From the NCBI RefSeq assembly GCF_010119975.1, contig NZ_CP048222.1, forward strand, positions 1 through 64,000: a DNA stretch of 64,000 nt. Reading direction: 5' to 3'. The stretch comes from Rhodocytophaga rosea. Lineage in GTDB: Bacteria > Bacteroidota > Bacteroidia > Cytophagales > 172606-1. Within the stretch, counting starts at the first letter, position 1. The number at the start of each line of letters is the position of its first letter. Position numbers and translations under genes: made by a program. Of this stretch, positions 10,403-19,114 are shown one piece after another. The notes below the pieces were generated by a model, which saw only the letters and a list, made by a program, of their open reading frames with translations, was not told the origin of the DNA and ran no database searches.

Positions 10403-10807
10403 ATGAAACTTACCTTTATCATAAATAAGCCTGCTCATATCATTTTTGACTACTTAACCGATATGCAAAAATTTGTTTCTGTCCATCCTGTTATTACTAA
10501 GATTAACCCCATTGAAAAGAGCACCTATTTAATTTATGAAACTTTAAAAGTTGGTTTTATACCTATTTCCTTTACCTATCCTGTCACGGTTGAAAGCAAC
10601 CGGGCGGAGAAAACTATAACCATTCGTGCAACCGTTATGAGGATGACCAAAATTGAAATGAACTTTATTATAAAAGAGGATAAAGCCTTTTCTATTGTTG
10701 AAGAGACCATTCACTTTCAATCACCTTTGCCCCTTCAATCGATTATGGAAAGTATTTTCAAAAAGCAGCATAGACTCTTATTTAACAATATTGAACTACT
10801 CCAATAA
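10403..10807 (+). CDS. SRPBCC-fold protein
   Basis: This 134-aa protein starts with the pattern of the START/Bet v1 (SRPBCC) fold: a first strand MKLTFIINKPAHIIFDYLTD, then a VHPVITKI block and a long C-terminal helix. Proteins of this fold bind hydrophobic ligands in a deep cavity, and the short bacterial ones often belong to polyketide cyclase or lipid-binding groups. Neither ligand nor partner can be seen. It is flanked by AT-rich intergenic DNA and then an IS200/IS605 element. Confidence 0.7.
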   Translation: MKLTFIINKPAHIIFDYLTDMQKFVSVHPVITKINPIEKSTYLIYETLKVGFIPISFTYPVTVESNRAEKTITIRATVMRMTKIEMNFIIKEDKAFSIVEETIHFQSPLPLQSIMESIFKKQHRLLFNNIELLQ

Positions 10808-11002
10808 CATAGGCATTAACTTCGATCTTGAATAGAAAAGACTACTAACCGATTAGTGTATAAAGTCAGATATAAATGTACAAATAACACAGAGAATAAA
10901 TATATACATTTGATTAACTTCCCCTTTGGCTTTATTTCTAGTGTGTCTGAATTGATCAAATTGACTCAATAAAATAGCTGTCATAGGCATATTACTAAAC
11001 TA

Positions 11003-11545
11003 CCATCGGCTAGAAGCCGATGCGTTTATAATCGGCTGAAGCTAACTGAAGCTACTCGGCAATGGTAAAGTCATCATCAGTTTCTTTATTTTCTTGGTTT
11101 TGTATGTATTCAATGATTACTTCGTCTGTCACATTACCCAAAGTTGCCACAAAGTACCCCCGGCCCCAGAGATGCCGCCCCAAAAAGCTTTTGACAAATC
11201 TTTATTTTCTGACAATAACTTGTAAGAACTCTTACCCTTCAAATATTGCACTAATTTGCTTATGGCCAAATGTGGCGGCACCGACACAAACAGATGCACA
11301 TGATCCTTCGACACATGACCTTTTAGTATCTCTACCTCGTGCTCTTTACATATACTCCGGAGCAGCTCTCGGACCCGCTCTGCAACAATGCTGGTTAGGA
11401 CTTTCTTCCGATATTTGGTTATCCAGACAAGATGGTACTTGCAATCATATGTCGTATGACTTGTTTTTCGGTAATTTTGCATACCTGTTTATTTTGTATG
11501 CAAAGATAGTTAAACTAAAGTCTTCACCTGAAGGTGAGGGATTTT
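11003..11545 (-). mobile_element. IS200/IS605-family element
   Basis: The element carries a single Y1-transposase gene flanked by the subterminal hairpins expected of this family. On the 3' side of tnpA there is a perfect 8-bp stem CATCGGCT / AGCCGATG with a 3-nt loop at 11004-11022. On the 5' side there is TCACCT / AGGTGA at 11524-11537 followed by a C-rich run. IS200/IS605 elements have no terminal inverted repeats and make no target duplication, so the outer limits are approximate. The transposase is frameshifted (see next entry), so the copy is probably immobile as written. Confidence 0.8.
11052..11482 (-). pseudogene. tnpA: IS200/IS605 transposase TnpA, frameshifted
   Basis: The N-terminal 100 residues are a clear Y1 HUH transposase: YHLVWITKYRKKVL, the HUH pair in KDHVHLFVSVPP, and KGKSSYKLL. 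After AFWG the frame slips: one extra base near the C4 run at 11178-11181 (plus-strand view) restores RHLWGRGYFVATLGNVTDEV and a frame to TAG at 11052-11054. The uncorrected frame ends at 11129 after about 117 residues. The catalytic Tyr usually lies in the helix after the shift, so the product as written would be inactive. This could be decay or a homopolymer sequencing error. Confidence 0.85.
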
Positions 11546-11576
11546 CCCCCAGAGTGATACATTAATGCTTTGTAGA

Positions 11577-11810
11577 CTATGCAGGGTTAGCAGGTGGTTG
11601 ATTTGCCGCAAGGGCTATCTGCATAGCCTTTTCAAGCAGTTCTACATTTTCTTGGGTGAGATAAATAGTATCCTCTGCGCCTAGAATTAACTCTAATTGA
11701 TGAACGCTAAGGGGAGAATCTATATAGGATAATAGCTTTTGGTTATCTATCCTTAATCTTTTCTTGAGTTGATTGAGCTTACTAATCCTACTGCTAAAAG
11801 GTTTTGCCAT
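11577..11810 (-). CDS. Small hypothetical protein (77 aa)
   Basis: Starting at the ATG at 11810, the frame gives a 77-aa basic protein with probable helices (SRISKLNQLKKRLRI and TQENVELLEKAMQIALAANQ). A longer version to 11900 adds 30 residues of poor composition. I do not recognise it. It sits between two insertion sequences and could be an IS passenger or chance. Confidence 0.4.
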   Translation of the reverse strand: MAKPFSSRISKLNQLKKRLRIDNQKLLSYIDSPLSVHQLELILGAEDTIYLTQENVELLEKAMQIALAANQPPANPA

Positions 11811-12032
11811 GCAAACAAGTGGTTGATTTACTAGAAATATACGTTTCAAAGCAGAACCAGGATGAGTTATTAACCATAGAGCAGGAATGGCTCCTTGCAA
11901 TCATGAAATAGATTCTTGGCAGAATAGCCTATATCTCCTCCCCTATTGCCCATTGCTATCGTATCATAAAAGGGGATATAGATTAACCACTCTTTTATTT
12001 TTTACAAAAAAGATAATAAAGGGTTAGATCTC

Positions 12033-12966
12033 CTTAGAAACTGTTTTAAAACTATTTAAGGCGATTTAACAAGATTGGAATCATGGCTACATACACCATT
12101 GATTGGCTATTTCTCTGGTTCTTTTCATAGTCTTTGTTTAACCTGCGGGCATTTAACAGCCAAGCAAAAGTACGTTCCACCCCCCTTCTCGGTAAAAGCT
12201 TAAAGCCTTTCTCCTCCTCCGTTCTCAGTACTAGTTGCCAGGTCCAGTTCCAAAGTTTTTGAATATACTTAAGTAGATCTTCTCCCCGGTATCCACCATC
12301 TACCCACACTAGCTGGATACAGCTACACAACTCCTGCAAGCAAGGTACTAATTTGATATAGCGTAAAAGCTGTTTAGCGCCTTGCTTTTCCGACACACTC
12401 GCTGCACAAATCCAAACGGCTACTAGTAAGCCTTGTGTAGGGGTAAGAATGAAGCGTTTTCGGCCTTTAACAAGCTTGCCCGCATCAAATCCCCGATGCT
12501 CTCCTCCACAAGCAGTCGTCTTTACACTTTGAGAATCTAAACTGCTTGCACTAGGCATGGGTTTTCTTTTCATTTGCCGACGCACTTTCCGGACTAAGAA
12601 CGAGTGAATCTGCTGCCATAACCCGCTTTTACTCCAAGGGTCAAAATAGCCATAGACTGTTGACCAATGAGGCAGGTCATGGGCATACTGCGCCACCTAC
12701 AACCGGTTTTCACTACATACATGATTCCATCCATTACCTCTTTCAAGGCTACGGATGCGCGCCCCCCTTTTGGGAGTCCGACTTGCTCTCCGGTAGATAC
12801 GGAGTTAACTTTTTCCAGCCATTTTTAGTGATGTCACTTGGATGTTTCTTTCGTTTTACCTTGCTTTGAGTAGTACTCATGGGAATTTGTCTGTTAGTTG
12901 GCACTACAAACTTAATTTACTTTGAGTACTGCTTCCTCCTCTTACCCTTTTTATACAGCTTCTTAG
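12033..12966 (-). mobile_element. IS5-family element with imperfect terminal repeats
   Basis: The outer 19 bp match in inverted orientation at 15 of 19 positions: 12033-12051 (CTTAGAAACTGTTTTAAAA) against the complement of 12948-12966. The interior holds one transposase gene on the minus strand. No clear target duplication is visible outside the repeats, and the transposase is disrupted twice, so this looks like an old copy. Confidence 0.7.
12052..12880 (-). pseudogene. IS5-family DDE transposase, two frame breaks
   Basis: The start is the ATG at 12878-12880 (MSTTQSKVKRKK). The frame breaks after SQKGG at the C6 run 12762-12767 and again near 12680 in the codons for RSMP-HDLPHW. Adding one base at each place yields a continuous 276-aa transposase. 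The downstream part shows SLDSQSVKTT with the first catalytic Asp, VWVDGGYRGED with the second, and RRGVERTFAWL with the Glu. In the first break the mRNA reads G GGG GGC, which could also support -1 ribosomal frameshifting, as known for some IS5-family groups. The second break has no slippery sequence, so the gene is most likely dead. Confidence 0.8.
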
Positions 12967-13028
12967 AAGCCATACGGGTAAAAGTTTAGGTGGATATTAT
13001 TTACTTGGCTATGTTAGGATAGTCATTG

Positions 13029-13604
13029 CTACAAGGTTTTAACCACCTTAGCTGGAACACCAGCTACAATGCTGTTTGCAGGAACATCCCGGCTCACGAC
13101 TGCTCCGGCTGCCACTACTGCGTTTTCCCCAATAGTTACGCCAGGCAAAATGGTAGCAGCTGCACCGATCCAGGCATTCCGTTTTACCACAATTGGTTTG
13201 AGAAGAACTGTTTTCCGGTCATTTGGATCTAAGGGATGGTTCTCGGTAATCAGGTTGACTTTGGGGCCGATCATCACCTCATCTTCGATGGTAATGTTGC
13301 ACAAATCCAGAAAGGAACAGCCGTGGTTGATAAACACGTTTTTACCTAGCTTAATAAAGCGGCCAAAGTTTGTGTAAAAGGGAGGAAAAATAGTGGTGGA
13401 AGCATCTATCTCCCTGCCGGTGATCTCACTTAGTTGCTTCCGGACCTGGTGTACATCCTCAGCGGAAGCATTCATTTGGGTAACCAGCCGGATGGTACGA
13501 GCAACAACCTCCGCAAACCTGGGGTACTCCGGATCATCGTTTCGCAAGGGCTCGCCAGCTTGCATCCGCTGAAAAATATCTTGATGGTCTGCTTGATTGC
13601 TCAT
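13029..13604 (-). CDS. Sugar O-acetyltransferase, left-handed beta-helix (maltose/galactoside acetyltransferase type)
   Basis: The 191-aa protein has the hexapeptide-repeat pattern of LbH acyltransferases: FINHGCSFLDLCNITIEDEVMIGPKVNLIT, the catalytic-His segment ENHP, IGAAATILPGVTIGENAVVAAGAVVSRDVPANSIVAGVPAKVVKTL. These trimeric enzymes transfer acetyl from acetyl-CoA to hydroxyls on sugars or other small molecules. It is the first of a minus-strand run with two cupin genes. A decayed copy of its C-terminal end lies at 18859-18969, which suggests that this neighbourhood was once duplicated or that a second paralogue was lost. Confidence 0.9.
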   Translation of the reverse strand: MSNQADHQDIFQRMQAGEPLRNDDPEYPRFAEVVARTIRLVTQMNASAEDVHQVRKQLSEITGREIDASTTIFPPFYTNFGRFIKLGKNVFINHGCSFLDLCNITIEDEVMIGPKVNLITENHPLDPNDRKTVLLKPIVVKRNAWIGAAATILPGVTIGENAVVAAGAVVSRDVPANSIVAGVPAKVVKTL

Positions 13605-13658
13605 TTTATTTGGGATTTGGGCATAAATCGCTCGCTAGGTTTTACCAATGATAAAATC

Positions 13659-14060
13659 TTATCTATAGCTCTTATAATCTTCATCGGTAACCTTTTCCAT
13701 CCAGTCTACCATTTTTCCGTTTAGTTGCTCTTGCATGGCAATATGAGTCATGGCTATTGTGGGAGATGCACCGTGCCAATGCTTTTCATTGGGTTCAAAC
13801 CAAACAATATCACCTGGATGAATCTCTTCTATTGAGCCGCCTTCCCGTTGCGCTAAACCGACTCCCGCCTTTACGATGAGTGTCTGACCTAGCGGATGCG
13901 TATGCCAGGCCGTTCTTGCTCCCGGCTCAAATGTTACCGTTGCTGCCGCTGTTCGTCTGTGCTCGTTGGGCTGACATATATAATCAATCCGGACTGAGCC
14001 GGTAAACCAGTCTTCGGGGCCTTTAATGGAAGGCTGAGAACCTATTCTGATAATATCCAT
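13659..14060 (-). CDS. Cupin-domain protein (133 aa)
   Basis: This is a single-domain cupin with motif 1 [22 protein letters not shown] and motif 2 [17 protein letters not shown]. His residues at WHTH and at KHWHG are the expected metal ligands. There is no signal peptide, so it is cytoplasmic. Similar cupins stand beside carboxymuconolactone decarboxylase-like and alcohol dehydrogenase genes in bacterial carbonyl-response clusters, and the next genes here follow that pattern. The catalysed reaction is unknown. Confidence 0.85.
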   Translation of the reverse strand: MDIIRIGSQPSIKGPEDWFTGSVRIDYICQPNEHRRTAAATVTFEPGARTAWHTHPLGQTLIVKAGVGLAQREGGSIEEIHPGDIVWFEPNEKHWHGASPTIAMTHIAMQEQLNGKMVDWMEKVTDEDYKSYR

Positions 14061-14109
14061 TTTGTGTTTTTGTTTAAGTAAGCAGGCTCCATTTTGCAGT
14101 TCATTGCCA

Positions 14110-14625
14110 TCAGTTATTCATGGATGTATATTGTTCATCGGTGACGGGCTCCAACCATGTCACAATTCCCTTCTCAGTATTAGGCAATATATACATTTGT
14201 GTAAGGCTACCCTTTTCACTTGCTCCATGCCAATGCTTTACATTCGGTGGGCATTTCACTACATCCCCCTTTTTCATCAATTGCCTTGGCTCTCCTTCCA
14301 TCTGGTGATACCCTTCCCCATCAATAACAATCAGGATCTGTCCAGCCGGATGTACATGCCAGTTTGATCTGGCTCCCTTTTCGAAGTAGACATTGCCCAC
14401 CAGTGTATGGTAGGTGGAGTCATTAGGCAGAAGAGCAGTATTGTAGGCATTACCGGTAAAGTTTGATGCCGGGCCTTTTTCACCTCTGGGAAATAGGGGT
14501 TCCTGGGCTGAATCGGTTGCTGTTGATTCGCTAATTGGTGTCTTGTCGCCACTGCAGCCAAGAAGGGTACTAATCAGTAAAAGAAGAACTGTATAGGAAA
14601 GGGCAATTTTGGTTTTCTTCTGCAT
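14110..14625 (-). CDS. Cupin-domain lipoprotein (171 aa)
   Basis: The protein begins with a lipoprotein signal ending LISTLLGC, so Cys24 would be lipidated. A linker follows, then a cupin with [17 protein letters not shown] and [20 protein letters not shown]. The fold is the same as that of the 133-aa cupin downstream and the two share the W-H-HP-GQ-L-V and KHWHGAS cores, so they are probably duplicates, one kept in the cytoplasm and one sent to the envelope. The last residues [15 protein letters not shown] mirror [15 protein letters not shown] of the neighbour. Confidence 0.85.
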   Translation of the reverse strand: MQKKTKIALSYTVLLLLISTLLGCSGDKTPISESTATDSAQEPLFPRGEKGPASNFTGNAYNTALLPNDSTYHTLVGNVYFEKGARSNWHVHPAGQILIVIDGEGYHQMEGEPRQLMKKGDVVKCPPNVKHWHGASEKGSLTQMYILPNTEKGIVTWLEPVTDEQYTSMNN

Positions 14626-14770
14626 GGCTTTTGGTGTTAGTTAATATTTTTGATTCACTTAGATAGTGCTTTTACCCCTCCGAATTTTATGCATCCAACA
14701 GTCTCGGTCGTTTTCGTTGGATCAATATGTTGGAATCGTAAAACCTTGATCACGTTCCTGCATCTGTTTT

Positions 14771-14809
14771 CCAATTAAAGAAGGTGCAGGACACACCTTC
14801 TTTAATTGG
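14771..14809. terminator. Perfect 16-bp hairpin between the alcohol dehydrogenase and the cupin lipoprotein
   Basis: The arms at 14771-14786 and 14794-14809 are perfect inverted copies (CCAATTAAAGAAGGTG and its complement) around a 7-nt loop. The A/T-rich outer stem gives a U-rich run in either direction, so this can terminate transcription coming from the alcohol dehydrogenase gene, which ends at 14829. Confidence 0.75.
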
Positions 14810-14828
14810 GATATTGCTTTTAACAACC

Positions 14829-15922
14829 TTACTTTTTCAAGGATGCCATATCAATCACAAAGCGGTACTTTACATCGCCTTTCAGCAAGCGTTCATAGGC
14901 TTCATTGATCTGCCCGATGTTGATCATTTCTATATCTGAAACAATATTGTGCTTGCCACAGAAGTCAAGCATTTCCTGCGTTTCGGCAATACCTCCAATC
15001 ATCGAACCAGCGAAGCTTCTCCGGAAAGGGATCAGGCTGAATGCTGCTACCGGAAGCGGAAGTTCTGGCGCACCGACCAAAGCCAATGAACCATCTACCC
15101 GTAACAAATTTAAGTACGCATTGATGTCGTGCTGTGCCGAAACGGCATCCAATACAAAATGAAGCTTGCCTGCATACTTTGCCATTTGCGCTTCATCTTT
15201 GGATAGTACAACATCATCAGCCCCAAGGCGTTTGGCATCTTCCACTTTCGAAGCAGAAGTGGTAAATACGATCACTTCTGCCCCCATGGCCTTAGCAATT
15301 TTAACTCCCATATGTCCCAAACCACCCAGGCCAACGACTCCTACTTTTTTGCCGGGGCCTACGTTCCAATGCTTAAGGGGAGAATAAGTAGTGATGCCTG
15401 CACATAGCAGTGGTGCAGTAGCGGCTAAATCAAGATTTTCTGGTACCCGTAAAACAAAGCTTTCATCCACCACAATGCTTTCTGAATACCCGCCATAGGT
15501 TTGGGTACCCAGGTATTTATCTGGTGAATTATAGGTTTGAATATTCCCTTTTTCGCAATATTGTTCCAGGTCCTCTTGACAATATTGGCATTCCCGGCAG
15601 GAATCTACCAAACAACCTACCGCTGCCACATCGCCTACTTTGAATTTGCTGACATGATCTCCGACACGTACAATTCTGCCGACTATTTCATGACCTGGGA
15701 CGCATGGATAAATAGTACCATGCCATTCATTTCTGGCCGTATGCAGGTCGGAATGACAAACACCACAATACAAAATGTCAATTTCTACATCATGGGATGT
15801 AGTATGTCTGCGGTTAATGGTTAACCCTTTTAAGGGTGCCTTTGCCGCTTCGGTTCCAAATGCTTTTATACTTTTTGTCTTAAGAGTGGTGGCTCCTTTT
15901 CTGTTGTTTTTACATTTTCCAT
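14829..15922 (-). pseudogene. Zinc-dependent alcohol dehydrogenase (cinnamyl-alcohol/YahK type), N-terminal frameshift
   Basis: The frame from 15773 onward encodes the bulk of a medium-chain alcohol dehydrogenase: catalytic-zinc motif CGVCHSD and PGHEIVG, structural-zinc cysteines in SCRECQYCQEDLEQYC, and the dinucleotide loop GLGGLGHMG. It has no ATG there, only TTG. The same frame continues upstream with the expected IKAFGTEAAKAPLKGLTINRR but reaches no start codon. One extra base in the T5 run at 15872-15876 (A5 on the coding strand) joins it to an ATG at 15922 giving MENVKTTEKEPPLLRQK. I conclude that the intact gene is 14829-15922 with one base missing, by mutation or by sequencing error. 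Family enzymes reduce aldehydes with NADPH. Confidence 0.85.
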
Positions 15923-16147
15923 ATATAGTTGTTTTTAGATTTTTTATGTTTTTCTACGCTTATTTTAGTAAAGTATGGATGTACGGGAAGGATCACTGGA
16001 CAGTTTTCGTACACCTTTTAAGTGACAAGTATTCATTACTTATATGGTAGTGGTTTCAATGAAGAACCAGTAAAGAGCTTCTTTTCAATAGTAAAAGGAT
16101 GGCATACGCCTTTAATTGTTTAAACCACTTGCTCGGTATCTTAACTT

Positions 16148-16633
16148 CTACTCCAATTCAAACGTAACCAGCACATTTCCAGAGCCAAGGGCGGCAGCAA
16201 GCCCGGAGGTATCATTGATCCGTCCAAGCTTAGTATAACGGTAAGAGGTAGAAAAGGATTTATAGAAAAGCACCAGCGTGTTGGAACCATACAGCATTAA
16301 ATCACCGTTTTGAATTGTTCCGGGGTTCGTTGCAGTGGCAGGTAGATTGTCTGCTAAATCAAAATACTTCTCATTTCCATTTAACTCACTCATTGTAATA
16401 GTCATCGGCAACAAGGCTTTAAATGCAGTTGCAGTAGCATTGTCATACAACGTTGCCGTGAACGTACTACTTCCGATCTTAATTCTCATTTGACTTCCGG
16501 TAGGGTTTAGAGTATTGTTACTGTTTGTATCTTCCGTATCCGGGTTACTGGGCAGAGAGGCTTCTTTCTTACAAGAGGCTAAACTCGTGAATAAGGAGGA
16601 TAGGAAAAATACGATGAACAGTGAATATTTCAT
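16148..16633 (-). CDS. Cyclophilin-like fold lipoprotein (161 aa)
   Basis: A lipoprotein signal (FIVFFLSSLFTSLASC) is followed by an Asn/Thr-rich linker and a domain starting MRIKIGSSTFTATLYDNATATAFKALLP, with a NGNEKYFDL block and GDLMLYGSNTLVLFYKSF. This is the pattern of the cyclophilin-like domain (Cyclophil_like2), whose members commonly lie with carbonyl reductases and cupins. It is probably anchored to a membrane facing the periplasm. Its promoter carries operator module A, 77-144 bp upstream, so it should be under the same control as the hydrolase operon. Confidence 0.8.
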   Translation of the reverse strand: MKYSLFIVFFLSSLFTSLASCKKEASLPSNPDTEDTNSNNTLNPTGSQMRIKIGSSTFTATLYDNATATAFKALLPMTITMSELNGNEKYFDLADNLPATATNPGTIQNGDLMLYGSNTLVLFYKSFSTSYRYTKLGRINDTSGLAAALGSGNVLVTFELE

Positions 16634-16709
16634 GGCTTGTGGTTTTAGGAAAGTCTACATGCGCGTGTGTCCACCTAGAGGATTTTAGCATTAAGCTTTA
16701 AGAGTTATG

Positions 16710-16777
16710 CAAAGATAACTTAGGGGATAGACCTGCTGGTAAAGGAAATCAAACCAATACTTAAGAATTTCAAACCA
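16710..16777 (-). promoter_or_regulatory. Module A: AraC-type operator plus -7 element
   Basis: Read on the minus strand: two GGTTTGA half-sites 21 bp apart (within 16744-16777), the shared CTTTACC end at 16738-16744, a 20-bp spacer, then TATCTTTG (complement of 16710-16717) followed by GC. TATCTTTG fits the Bacteroidota -7 consensus. It faces the lipoprotein gene at 16148-16633. The same layout recurs at 19046, 21333 and 22038. Confidence 0.75.
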
Positions 16778-16923
16778 AGTATGACACAAAAAGGAAAGAA
16801 AAGACCTATTCAAACTTTCGTAGAAGCAGGTTGGGTCTTTAGATTTAAGATCGTAAAGCTGTAAGGGCATGAAATACAGGTGCTGTCAAGACTACTCTGG
16901 CTTTGCCGCACTTATTGGTTATC

Positions 16924-17709
16924 TTATACGAAGATTTGTTCGTCATCGAAGCGTACACCTGTAATCTGTTCGCACAAGGCAAAGAATTTTTCCTGTATGG
17001 TTATATCGTTAGCTGCTGGCAGATAATGTGCTTGTCTTTTATGGTGGAAATACTGACCGCTTACCCTTGCTCCTGGATCATTGCTTACAGCAAGCCATAC
17101 CTGCGTTTCAAAACCTTTCTCTAGGTTATCAGGCGCCCCTGCTCCACCCATTTTGGTGGGCACCCAGCCGGGATCTATTGCATTGGCATACACATCCTTC
17201 CATTTCCGTGCAACAGCCATAGCCAGGATTACATCATGCAACTTCGTGTCAGCATAACTTACATGACTGTTTCCCATGTGTGTGCCAACGGGTAGATTTT
17301 TTAAGCTTGAATCACCCTGGAGATGCATACCCGAACTTAGGTAGATAAGCCGTTTTGGTTTTTGTAGTAAACAGGTTAGGATATAGGGAGCAATACTGTT
17401 TACAGTAAACAATAGGGGTAACCCCTCGGTACCCTTGCTATTCTTTGGCACCTGATACACACCCGCATTGTGAATAACCGCATCAAAAACGCCCAAAGCA
17501 TTGGCTTCAAAAGCCAATGCTTTAGTTTCCTCCATACTGGAAAGATCAGCTATCAGTACATCCTCGGCACCGGGTAATTTATTCAAAGCCTGCACTCCCC
17601 TCTCCCGGTTACGTGCATGAAGTACCACCTGATGTCCCTCACGAAGCAGCGCCTTTGCTGCCAACTGTCCAAGGCCGTCTGCTGAGCCTGTGATAAATAT
17701 TCTAGCCAT
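16924..17709 (-). CDS. Short-chain dehydrogenase/reductase
   Basis: This 261-aa SDR has the N-terminal cofactor loop TGSADGLG (residues 7-14), an Arg after the second strand (HARNRERG) consistent with NADP preference, NAG in VIHNAGVY, the serine of LIYLSSGMH, and the Tyr-X3-Lys pair as SYADTK. It is therefore expected to be catalytically competent, with unknown substrate. It starts 14 bp after the hydrolase stop on the same strand, so the two form an operon that should be read from module B. Confidence 0.9.
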   Translation of the reverse strand: MARIFITGSADGLGQLAAKALLREGHQVVLHARNRERGVQALNKLPGAEDVLIADLSSMEETKALAFEANALGVFDAVIHNAGVYQVPKNSKGTEGLPLLFTVNSIAPYILTCLLQKPKRLIYLSSGMHLQGDSSLKNLPVGTHMGNSHVSYADTKLHDVILAMAVARKWKDVYANAIDPGWVPTKMGGAGAPDNLEKGFETQVWLAVSNDPGARVSGQYFHHKRQAHYLPAANDITIQEKFFALCEQITGVRFDDEQIFV

Positions 17710-17723
17710 ATTGTGTTGATGGA

Positions 17724-18833
17724 TTAGTTGCCGGCTGCTGAAACAGCACTCTTTCCGGTTGAAACATCCTGACGCTTGCCCTTGTTCAAATTCTCGTTGA
17801 AAAATGATCTCAGCTTATCAAAAGGAATAACATCTAACTTATCATACAAATCAACATGCGTGGCATTAGGGATAATTAGTAACTCTTTCTGCCCGGCTGC
17901 TGATTTGTAAGCATCTGCGCTAAAATAACGGGAGTGTGCATTTTCACCGGCAATCAGCAAAACCGGACGTGGGGCTATTTCTTTGATGTAAGTCAGCAGC
18001 GGCATATTCATGAACGAAAGCGGACTTGTTGCCGTCCATGCACCGTTTGAATTAATCGAATTAGGGTGAAACCCACGTGGCGTTTTATAATAATTGAAAT
18101 AATCTACTACAAACTGGGGTTCGTTGCCTTGCAACTTTTCTGGTAGGTTATTGGTGGATGGAGCAGGTGTACCCTTTTCAGCATCTGTCCAACGTTGCCC
18201 GTTCAGTTGATCAAGCAGTTGAGTTCGCTCATCAAGAGTAAGCTTGTCAAAATAGCCTTTTGCCATCACCCGTGACATATCATACATACTGGTGGTAGCA
18301 ACAGCTTTGACGTGTTTGTCTACGGCAGTAGCATTCAGCGCCATGCCAGCAAACCCACAAATACCAATGATGCCAATACGGGACCTGTCTACATAAGACT
18401 GCAAACTAAGAAAGTCTACGGCTGCACTAAAATCTTCCGTATTGATGTCTGGTGAAGCCACATTACGGGGTTCTCCTCCGCTCTCGCCGGTATATGATGG
18501 GTCAAAGGCAAGGGCCACAAAGCCTCTCTCTGCCATATTTTGTGCATACAGTCCGGACGACTGTTCTTTCACGGCACCAAACGGACCACTAATGGCAAGT
18601 GCTGACAAAGCCTCACTGCCACGATTTTTAGGTATGTATAAATCGGCAGCAAGGGTGATACCATACCGGTTTTTAAACGTTACTGCCTGGCGGGTCACTT
18701 TATCGCTTAGCTTAAAGGTGTAATATTCTTTATTTTCTGTGTTATTCAAGGTTTCTTTATTTTGTTTTGTTTGCGAATAAGCCTGTCCAAAAAGTAGAAT
18801 GGACAAAACGGTTATAAGGGCTATCTTTTTCAT
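17724..18833 (-). CDS. Exported alpha/beta hydrolase, YcjY/dienelactone-hydrolase type with Cys nucleophile
   Basis: A signal peptide (residues 1-20, ending GQAYS) is followed by an alpha/beta hydrolase with the elbow GICGFAG, where Cys159 replaces the usual Ser as in dienelactone hydrolases. His is in NATHVDLYD (about 325) and a likely acid follows IAGENAHS. The mature domain begins TRQAVTFKNRYGITLAADLYIP, typical of YcjY-like proteins next to aldehyde reductases. It would hydrolyse a small ester or lactone in the periplasm. The C-terminal 25 residues (KGKRQDVSTGKSAVSAAGN) are low in complexity. The SDR follows in the same operon. Confidence 0.88.
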   Translation of the reverse strand: MKKIALITVLSILLFGQAYSQTKQNKETLNNTENKEYYTFKLSDKVTRQAVTFKNRYGITLAADLYIPKNRGSEALSALAISGPFGAVKEQSSGLYAQNMAERGFVALAFDPSYTGESGGEPRNVASPDINTEDFSAAVDFLSLQSYVDRSRIGIIGICGFAGMALNATAVDKHVKAVATTSMYDMSRVMAKGYFDKLTLDERTQLLDQLNGQRWTDAEKGTPAPSTNNLPEKLQGNEPQFVVDYFNYYKTPRGFHPNSINSNGAWTATSPLSFMNMPLLTYIKEIAPRPVLLIAGENAHSRYFSADAYKSAAGQKELLIIPNATHVDLYDKLDVIPFDKLRSFFNENLNKGKRQDVSTGKSAVSAAGN

Positions 18834-18858
18834 AGTTTTTCATTTTTAATAAGTACTG

Positions 18859-18969
18859 AATTGTTTTAAAAATATTTGAAGGCACACTGCCTATAACTGT
18901 GTTTGCTGTGACATCCCGGCTGACTATTGTTTGGGCAGTAGCCATGGCACTTTCCCCAATGGTTACTCC
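18859..18969 (-). pseudogene. Remnant of a sugar O-acetyltransferase C-terminus
   Basis: The minus-strand frame reads GVTIGESAMATAQTIVSRDV then TANTVIGSVPSNIFKTI. This aligns residue for residue with the C-terminal coil of the acetyltransferase at 13029-13604 (GVTIGENAVVAAGAVVSRDV and on). Nothing upstream is recognisable. It lies between module B and the hydrolase gene, so the hydrolase promoter now reads through a gene scar. Confidence 0.75.
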
Positions 18970-19045
18970 TTATGTCTATGGTAGTGTAATTGGAGATATT
19001 TTCTCTTTCTACTTTCCTATTGTTACTGAGTTTAAAAATATACTG

Positions 19046-19112
19046 CAAAGATAACTCTACCTTTACCCTTAGTGGTAAAGAGAATCAAACCAATACCTAA
19101 GAATTTCAAACC
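19046..19112 (-). promoter_or_regulatory. Module B: AraC-type operator plus -7 element
   Basis: Minus-strand order: GGTTTGA half-sites 21 bp apart, ending CTTTACC at 19074, a 20-bp spacer, TATCTTTG (complement of 19046-19053) and GC. It begins 3 bp after the stop codon of the AraC gene and faces the acetyltransferase remnant and the hydrolase/SDR operon. Half-site sequence and spacing are the same as in module A. Confidence 0.78.
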
Positions 19113-19114
19113 AA

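Noticed and set aside
11062-11565. 167-aa plus-strand frame
   Set aside because: Shadow of the IS200/IS605 transposase on the other strand.
12755-12770. IS5 G-run as a programmed frameshift site
   Set aside because: The phase would allow it, but a second break near 12680 without slippery sequence makes a dead gene the simpler reading.
15775-16050. Hydrophobic 91-aa plus-strand frame
   Set aside because: Lies over the N-terminal coding region of the alcohol dehydrogenase and the A/T-rich DNA before it; not a real membrane protein.
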